From Panicum virgatum (Eukaryota > Streptophyta > Magnoliopsida > Poales > Poaceae), in NCBI RefSeq assembly GCF_016808335.1, contig NC_053139.1, forward strand, positions 14,061,819 to 14,125,818: 64,000 nucleotides of DNA. The letters are read 5' to 3'. The notes beneath the pieces were generated by a model. It had not been told where the DNA came from and searched no databases. It was given only the letters and a program-made list of their open reading frames with translations. The position numbers were made by a program, and so were the translations under genes. Position 1 is the stretch's first letter, and every line of letters starts with the position of its first letter. Positions 58,136 to 64,000 of the stretch are shown one piece after another.

Positions 58136-59295
58136 GCACAATCACGACGACACGAGCCGAGCAAACAATGACACAAACGGCCGGCCACCTGTCGTGGTCC
58201 GGCCGCCGCCGCCGCCGCCGACGACGCATGTACATACCCGGCAACGACTTTGCGATCGACGGCGACGGGGATAGGTGCCAAACCCTGTGTCTTGCCCGTG
58301 GTCATGGAAGCTTCCTTTCCCGGTCCATCTATCCGTTGCTTCTCCGGCCAGCTAGGCAAAAGGGGTTGGAATGAATTCTGCACGTTTACTCAGGCGAAGA
58401 AAGGCATGACTCCCAGCACATCCTATTCCTTGCTAGTCTATGAAAAGTCGTCCATGTTCATTGCCTCACAAGCAAGGTATTGATTTCGTTAGTTGCGATG
58501 GATGGGGACAAAAATTTACTACCTCCTCCGGCCTCCCATTTTGTACATCATCATGAAATTGAGTAAATAATCTGGATTTTAGAAGGTTGTCTTTAAGACA
58601 AGGCGATCTGAATTTTTTTTAAAAAAGGTAGTGGATAGAATTTTTCGGGTTGTTGATCGAATCGGAGCTCAAAATAAAACTGCATGTTTGTTTCAGCTAG
58701 AGATTATAAAATTTGGAATCCACAATCTCTATTTGAAACAAACGGGGCCATATTAACTCCAGTCACAGTTAAGTGCCATTTTAAACAGCAAAGCAGTTTA
58801 AAAGTCACAATCTGAGCAGTGGCTCGGCTGGACAGCTGACCATGCCTGCTCTTAATGCACATGGTCAGGAATGGCACAAATGGAGCCAGGCAGGACTCAC
58901 AAGCCCGGGAGCACAAACAATTGTATTGTGCGAGAAGCATCGAGTCGCATGGCCAAGCATTGCACACCTAGTTATATCTTAATTTTTTAGACTTTTGTTG
59001 CGATTAAGGAGTTCCAGTTGATTTTGAATTGTAAGCTCAAGATGCATGTAAGTGTTTCTTAAGATTAAACTCTATCAAGAATACACGGGTGTTCTTAGTA
59101 TAGTACTGTTTAAATTAGTGTCAACTGTCAACAATGGACGAGCACAACCTTTCCCACCCGCCAACTCAAATATTCTATTTCTCGGCAATTTGTGGGAGTT
59201 ACATGCGCGCCTCGCTTCCTCCATCTAAAATTTTGCGAGCTGACGAATTGGCATCACCAATTGGGGCCAAATCCAACCCAAAATAGCCAACTTAT
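58136..59295. other. Intergenic right flank, with a 56-bp hairpin
   Basis: (CGG)n-type stretch near 58200-58225 and no supportable gene. 58687-58742 is a hairpin with arms TTTGTTTCAGCTAGAGATTA and an inverted partner ending TTTGAAACAAA, reminiscent of a collapsed MITE. The rest is unremarkable. Confidence 0.45.
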
Positions 59296-59415
59296 CCTTC
59301 CATTCCAAATTACATGTCCTTTTGATATATTTAGACATAAATATATATCTAAGTGCATAACCAACACTATATATTTAGAAAATTTAAAACGACATGTAAT
59401 TTGAAATAGATGGAG
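59296..59415. mobile_element. Stowaway-like MITE, 120 bp
   Basis: The left part CCATTCCAAATTACATGTC and right part GACATGTAATTTGAAATAGA are inverted. The right end reads ATGGAG followed by TA (59416-59417), and TA precedes the left end (59294-59295). The terminus is a diverged CTCCCTCCGTTCC type. Confidence 0.75.
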
Positions 59416-59814
59416 TACAAATTTGCTGGCTGGTAAGAATCCGCGGGTGCACGAGGGGGTCCTCGTGAATGCTGATGTTGCGTGCCATCATCGTGCCCGT
59501 CACTTGACCACGGGGCGCACGGGCAAGTCGCAAGTTTGAACGAGCCAGCTTCACATGTCTAGACAACACAACCGTGTTTTGTTTGTTCTGCCTCGGCTGT
59601 CCACAACGGCGACCACACCACGTTCACACCGCGCATAAGATCCGCCGAGCCGCGGCCGCACACCACACCCGCGCGCGCGCCGGCCCGCTCGACCCCATTC
59701 CCCGGCCCAGACCGGCCCGGCCCGCAGCCACCGAGCCGAACTGCCCCCCAACCCCGCCGCCTCCTCCGCCCCTTCGGTTCGGCGTCCTCCGCCGCCGCCG
59801 CGCCGCCGGGCTTG

Positions 59815-62800
59815 ATGACCCTCTGCTCCAAGCTCCTCGCGCTGCTCCGCAAGTCCCGCACGCTCACCACCGCCGCCGCCGCGACGGCCTCCGCGACGGC
59901 CAACGGGATGGAGGAGGCGGCGGCGGGCCCGCTGCGCACGCGCGTCTGCATCATCGGCAGCGGCCCCGCCGCGCACACGGCGGCCGTCTACGCCGCGCGC
60001 GCCGAGCTGAAGCCCGTGCTCTTCGAGGGCTGGCTCGCCAACGACATCGCCGCGGGGGGCCAGCTCACCACCACCACCGACGTCGAGAACTTCCCGGGGT
60101 TCCCCGAGGGCATCCTCGGCGCCGAGCTCATGGACCGCTGCCGCGCGCAGTCGGCCAGGTTCGGGACCAAGATCCTCACCGAGACCGTCACCTCCGTCGA
60201 CTTCTCCGCCCGCCCCTTCCGCGTCGCCTCCGACGACACCGTCGTGCACGCCGACGCCGTCGTCGTCGCCACCGGCGCCGTCGCGCGCAGGCTGCACTTC
60301 GCCGGCTCCGACGCCTTCTGGAACAGGGGCATCTCCGCCTGCGCCGTCTGCGACGGGGCCGCGCCCATCTTCCGGAACAAGCCCATCGCCGTCGTCGGAG
60401 GCGGGGACTCCGCCATGGAGGAGGCCAACTTCCTCACCAAGTACGGCTCGAGGGTCTACATCATCCACCGCCGCAACGCCTTCCGCGCGTCCAAGATCAT
60501 GCAGGCCCGCGCGCTCTCCAACCCCAAGATCCAGGTCGTCTGGGACTCCGAGGTCGTCGAGGCCTACAGCGGCGCAGAAGGCGGGCCGTTGGCAGGCGTC
60601 AAGGTCAAGAACGTCGTCAGCGGCCAGGTCTCCGACCTACAGGTTGCCGGGCTCTTCTTCGCCATCGGGCACGAGCCGGCGACCAAATTTCTTGGAGGGC
60701 AGCTCGAGCTGGATTCCGATGGGTATGTGGTGACAAAGCCCGGCTCCACGCACACCAGCGTCAAAGGGGTCTTCGCCGCCGGGGACGTCCAGGACAAGAA
60801 GTACCGCCAGGCCATTACTGCCGCTGGATCAGGTATAATCCTTGCTCATTCCAGTATAGAAGTTCCTTCTCTGTGATATTTGAAAATACCGAAGATTGTA
60901 GGAATAACTGAATTTCGAATTATACTGTTGCATTGATTTTCAGTATACCCTTGCCAAAATAGTTCGGTAAATGATTGTCTTGCATTTACTATTTAAAGCC
61001 AATCTCGGTGGGGAGTTTCACTGCGCAGTTACTACAGCCTCATGTCACTGGACAGTTTCGTTGCACTGTTTCACATACACTTTGTGTTATTAAACTCTGG
61101 GATGATGGTGTGATCTAATGTGCTATGAACTATGTAGCCTTAATGTAACTCAAATTATGCATAGTAAAACAGTCGCACAATATTATATAATAAGTTCAAT
61201 ATTTCTATGAGCCCCAACTTGTATATATATAAATATTCGCATAATATTATATAGTAATTTCAATAGTACGAGTCCGAACTTGATTGCATACATATTATAT
61301 ATAGTATGTCTCAAACTGTAGTCGCATTTCGACGACGCCCGAACTTGTTCCATATAAATATGACAGTTTGACTTTCCTCCTCTCTCACTGGGACTGATGC
61401 TTCAAAGCTATAACAGTTTGAGCAAAATCAAAAGGGATTCCAAAGCTGTAACAGTTTGAGCAAAATCAATAAGAATAGCCACACTAACCTCAATTCTGTC
61501 CAAAGTCGGCAGCCATCTTGTTTTGCATCAGTATCAATGTCTTCTCACGGCTAGCCTTTGCTTCTTCAGACATATTGGTGGTATCTTGAACCAGCAGAGT
61601 AGCATAAGCTTCCAGAAGCGTAGCTTCTTTTTGCTGTTTTGCATCTTCTAGTGCAGCTCTTGAGATCTCAAGCTGATCCTGTGTGACTTTTCACATTCCT
61701 TTCTACGCTCTTGAGTGACTTCAACTATCTTGTTTATGTTCTCTCCAAGGATGATGATGCCATCCATCACCTGCTCTACCTTATGCTTACCTTTGCGCGG
61801 TTCCTTTGCCACTCCTCTGCCCATAGGACGTTCTTCTCTGTCATCACTGATATCAACATGTATGGTCTTGCTTTTCTCTTTCTCCAACTGAGCAACATGT
61901 GAGCACCATTTGGGTTCATTTTTTAGAATCCTCCACCAATGAACCAATGAGAAAGGCTTGCTATTTTTTTTCTGATACATCTGTTGTGCGGCATCCATGA
62001 GTTGGTCATCAGAGTAGCCACTCTTATTCATTCTAGAAACTGAAACCCAATATCCATTGAATTCATTAATTGTTTTGCTTAACCTTGACCAGTGGACCTT
62101 AAGTTGGTTAGTATCCCTCCTACGATCTGCCATGTTCCTATTGTACTCTTCTGTAATTTGTTTCCAAAATGAATCACCCTTCTTGTCATTCCCATGAATA
62201 GGGTCTTTAGATATGTTCAGCCAAGCACTTGCCTTCAAAAGTGATTCAACAGTGACAGAAATGCAAAATAATGAACACATTCTGTTATAAAGCATTTGAT
62301 CAGTGTTAAAGAATAATGGCAGCACAATTACAAGAAGTTACTCCCATCTTGGACTGACAGTACGAATTTATCATCCAAGCAATGACAGTTGCACTGACAG
62401 CAGGAATTTCAGAATACAAAATACAACTAAAAGGGAAGTCTGTTGATAAACTAATCAAGTGACCAATCCCAAATTGCACCATGAATAGGAGATCTGTCCA
62501 GTATCTTGACTGCTATCCCAAATCTCAGTTCACAGAGCATGTTTCCTATGAAATCAGAGATTCAGAGAGCATTCAGAATTCGGAGCATTCAGTACCATGG
62601 ATTCGCAGAGCATTCAACATTCATCGACAAGGGAAAAAAATCAGAGATTCGTAGATGCAATATACCATGGATTTCGCAGATGTGGCTTGACCTCCATGAA
62701 TCCCCGCATGGGAATTCTGAAACCATGCTGCATATGGTGGTGGCCGTGGTGGGGCGCAGCAGCTTGTGGTGGCGGCGCCATGGTTGGATCTCTTGGAGAA

Positions 62801-63751
62801 GAAGCAGTCCTCTTCCGTGCGTCGGCCTTCTTCTCCCTGCTTGCCATCGGAGCCCAACGCAGCGCCGCCCAAGATTGCCAGGGGGAGGAGGCGAGATTGG
62901 AAAGGACCTGGAGGCAGGATTTGAAAGGGCAGGACAGAGATTGGAAAGGAACTCCGTATATGGGCACTGGAAAAATTGGGGGTGATGATGGTTGGATCGT
63001 CGCGCGCAGCACGGGAGGAGCACCAGGAAGCCGGAGGCGCAGCGGGATCTTGGGGATGAAACGATCCGCTCTCAGTGGAGTGTCGTGGAGTTACCAAGAC
63101 GTTGGTAACTAGAGCAACACTGTTTCATCACCACGACACGCTGATCTTCTCTCCCTTGATTAAACTAGCGCCATATCAGCAGAAATGCCTATGTGGCAGC
63201 TGATTAAATGCTGATGAAACCAGCACTGAGACTGGCCTAAGAGGCATGCCAGGAGTTAATGAGTAGTGAGTAGTCACATATAATTGATTCTTTTCATTTT
63301 TTATAAATTGATATAAATGATCTAGTTGGACAGTTATGACAGATAGATCTAGCACCAAGGGCAATTATCATATGCTGGGAGCAGCACAACAGTAAAATAG
63401 TTTCTTTTGTTTATTCTTTTTCATTTTTAAACTGTGCGAGAACTATTTTGTTTTGACATCATCTTTTAATGAAAAATCCATGTTAAGACGTAATAACTTT
63501 AAGCTTTGTGAAAGTTTAATGGACTGGATGCTTTGTTTCACTCTGTTATGTGTTTCTGAAATAGTTATCAGTTTCAGAAAATGGCCACCGATGTACAACG
63601 TTCATTACATTAGCTTATTCCAAGAACATTGGTTCTCTGAAGAATTTTCTAATTCTGTGGGAACTGCTTGGATGGCGCAGGTTGCATGGCTGCTTTGGAT
63701 GCAGAGCACTACCTGCAGGAGGTTGGAGCACAGGAAGGGAAGACCGATTGA
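59815..63751 (+). CDS. NTR: NADPH-dependent thioredoxin reductase (NTRA/NTRB type), two exons
   Basis: Flavoenzyme reducing thioredoxin h/o with NADPH in cytosol and mitochondria. Exon 1 59815..60832, exon 2 63681..63751; the intron (GT at 60833, AG at 63680) splits a Gly codon in [15 protein letters not shown]. Product 362 aa. Residues 1-35 are Ala/Ser/Thr/Arg-rich, consistent with an organellar presequence, with a possible cytosolic start at Met32. FAD site GSGPAA at 48-53, [15 protein letters not shown] at 81-95, redox centre CAVC at 176-179, NADPH site GGGDSA at 195-200, and the second FAD motif AGDV at 322-325. All key residues are intact. The C-terminus [13 protein letters not shown] is that of plant NTRs. 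Exon 1 is strongly GC-rich. The 2.85-kb intron is mostly a Harbinger element in the opposite direction. Confidence 0.94.
61170..61350. repeat. Imperfect tandem repeat inside the Harbinger element
   Basis: Two clear and one partial copy of a ~70-bp unit sharing cgcayaatattatata and the gagtccgaacttg-type segment. Confidence 0.6.
61648..62781 (-). CDS. Harbinger ORF1 protein (Myb/trihelix-like, NAM-associated domain)
   Basis: The 3' exon encodes [74 protein letters not shown] and [17 protein letters not shown], the arrangement of Pong/PIF ORF1 DNA-binding proteins. A coiled basic tail follows ([17 protein letters not shown]). A 5' exon with a Pro/Gln/His-rich start ([22 protein letters not shown] at 62781) precedes an intron of uncertain boundaries. 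ORF1 works with the transposase ORF2 in this superfamily; ORF2 is absent here. The frame of the 3' exon is uninterrupted, so it may still be expressed, antisense to the NTR intron. Confidence 0.75.
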
Positions 63752-64000
63752 CTATATCTGGGCCAAGCAGCTTGCAGCCCTACGAAAACTCCACCGTTGA
63801 TGCAAAAAGCTGCTCTCTAATGTATTATGGTATAAGCAGTAGATATTTTTGGTCTTAGGCCTCAAATTACGATACATTGGAAATTGATTCATTTGAGCGT
63901 GCACAAGCTTTGCATCGATTATTTCGAATCAGTTACTAGTTAATTACACTATACAAGTTTGTGCTTCCGGGTGTGGAAGAAGGCACCGGTGGTGCTGATG
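63752..64000 (+). other. NTR 3' UTR and downstream flank
   Basis: AT-rich sequence after the NTR stop codon. No further gene is visible before the window ends. Confidence 0.6.

Larger units (their letters stand above)
60997..63237 (-). mobile_element. PIF/Harbinger (Pong-like) element, ORF1 only, in the NTR intron
   Basis: Left end AGCCAATCTCGGTGGGGAG and, inverted, right end GGCCAGTCTCAGTGCTGG followed by GTTTCA in both arms. TAA flanks both sides (60994-60996 and 63238-63240). The element carries a Myb/NAM-associated ORF1 but no DDE transposase ORF; the left ~650 bp, where ORF2 would be expected, is non-coding with a tandem repeat. Size 2,241 bp. Confidence 0.9.

Noticed and set aside
59551..60911. 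305-codon minus-strand and 445-codon alternative-frame ORFs over the NTR exon
   Set aside because: They are shadows of the NTR reading frame, Arg/Gly-rich with no motifs.

Overview
This window is nuclear DNA of a grass (Poaceae, probably panicoid). The grounds are spliced plant genes (a GT92 galactan synthase, a CXE carboxylesterase and an NADPH-thioredoxin reductase), Stowaway and Tourist-like MITEs, copies resembling the cereal Au SINE, Sirevirus-type copia elements and an Athila-type gypsy remnant. Nothing bacterial, viral or organellar was seen, and no rRNA or tRNA gene was recognised.

Only two genes look intact. A GALS-type beta-1,4-galactan synthase lies on the minus strand (9048..7853 joined to 5963..5618, 513 aa). 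A cytosolic/mitochondrial-type NADPH-thioredoxin reductase lies on the plus strand (59815..60832 joined to 63681..63751, 362 aa). The reductase's single intron hosts a PIF/Harbinger element. A third locus, a carboxylesterase at 35316..36377, keeps its reading frame and TATA box but has lost its catalytic Ser and probably its Asp.

Layout: 1-5.6 kb holds LTR-like sequence, a hAT MITE and a LINE remnant. 5.6-9.05 kb is GALS. 9.9-16.3 kb holds a 60-bp LINE insertion, a SINE fragment, a complete non-autonomous hAT element and two adjacent long foldback elements. 16.3-31 kb is a graveyard of gene and transposon fragments, including a katanin p60 AAA fragment and a katanin p80 con80 fragment. An intron of the p80 fragment is split by a complete but pol-deleted copia element. 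An Athila-like gag/protease remnant follows. 31-35.1 kb holds a GRF zinc-finger pseudogene with two stops, a Ptta/En-Spm transposase remnant and a LINE. 35.3-40.3 kb holds the carboxylesterase, a SINE, two MITEs and a truncated gene start. 40.9-58.1 kb is one nested structure: an older gag-only Sirevirus-like element with TSD GCACA, whose gag is split by a younger minus-strand Sirevirus carrying gag, pol and an envelope-like ORF. 59.8-63.75 kb is the thioredoxin reductase gene.

The most unusual signal is in the inner Sirevirus. Between pol and the envelope-like ORF sits a ~340-bp block with nine copies of the palindrome-like CGCCGGTTNAACCGATG motif followed by a TATA box. The same arrangement occurs in the element's own LTR promoter. 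This suggests an LTR-like internal promoter dedicated to the envelope-like gene. Other notable points are the co-occurrence of fragments of both katanin subunits, the paired foldback elements, and several insertions with exact or near-exact target-site duplications that order the events.
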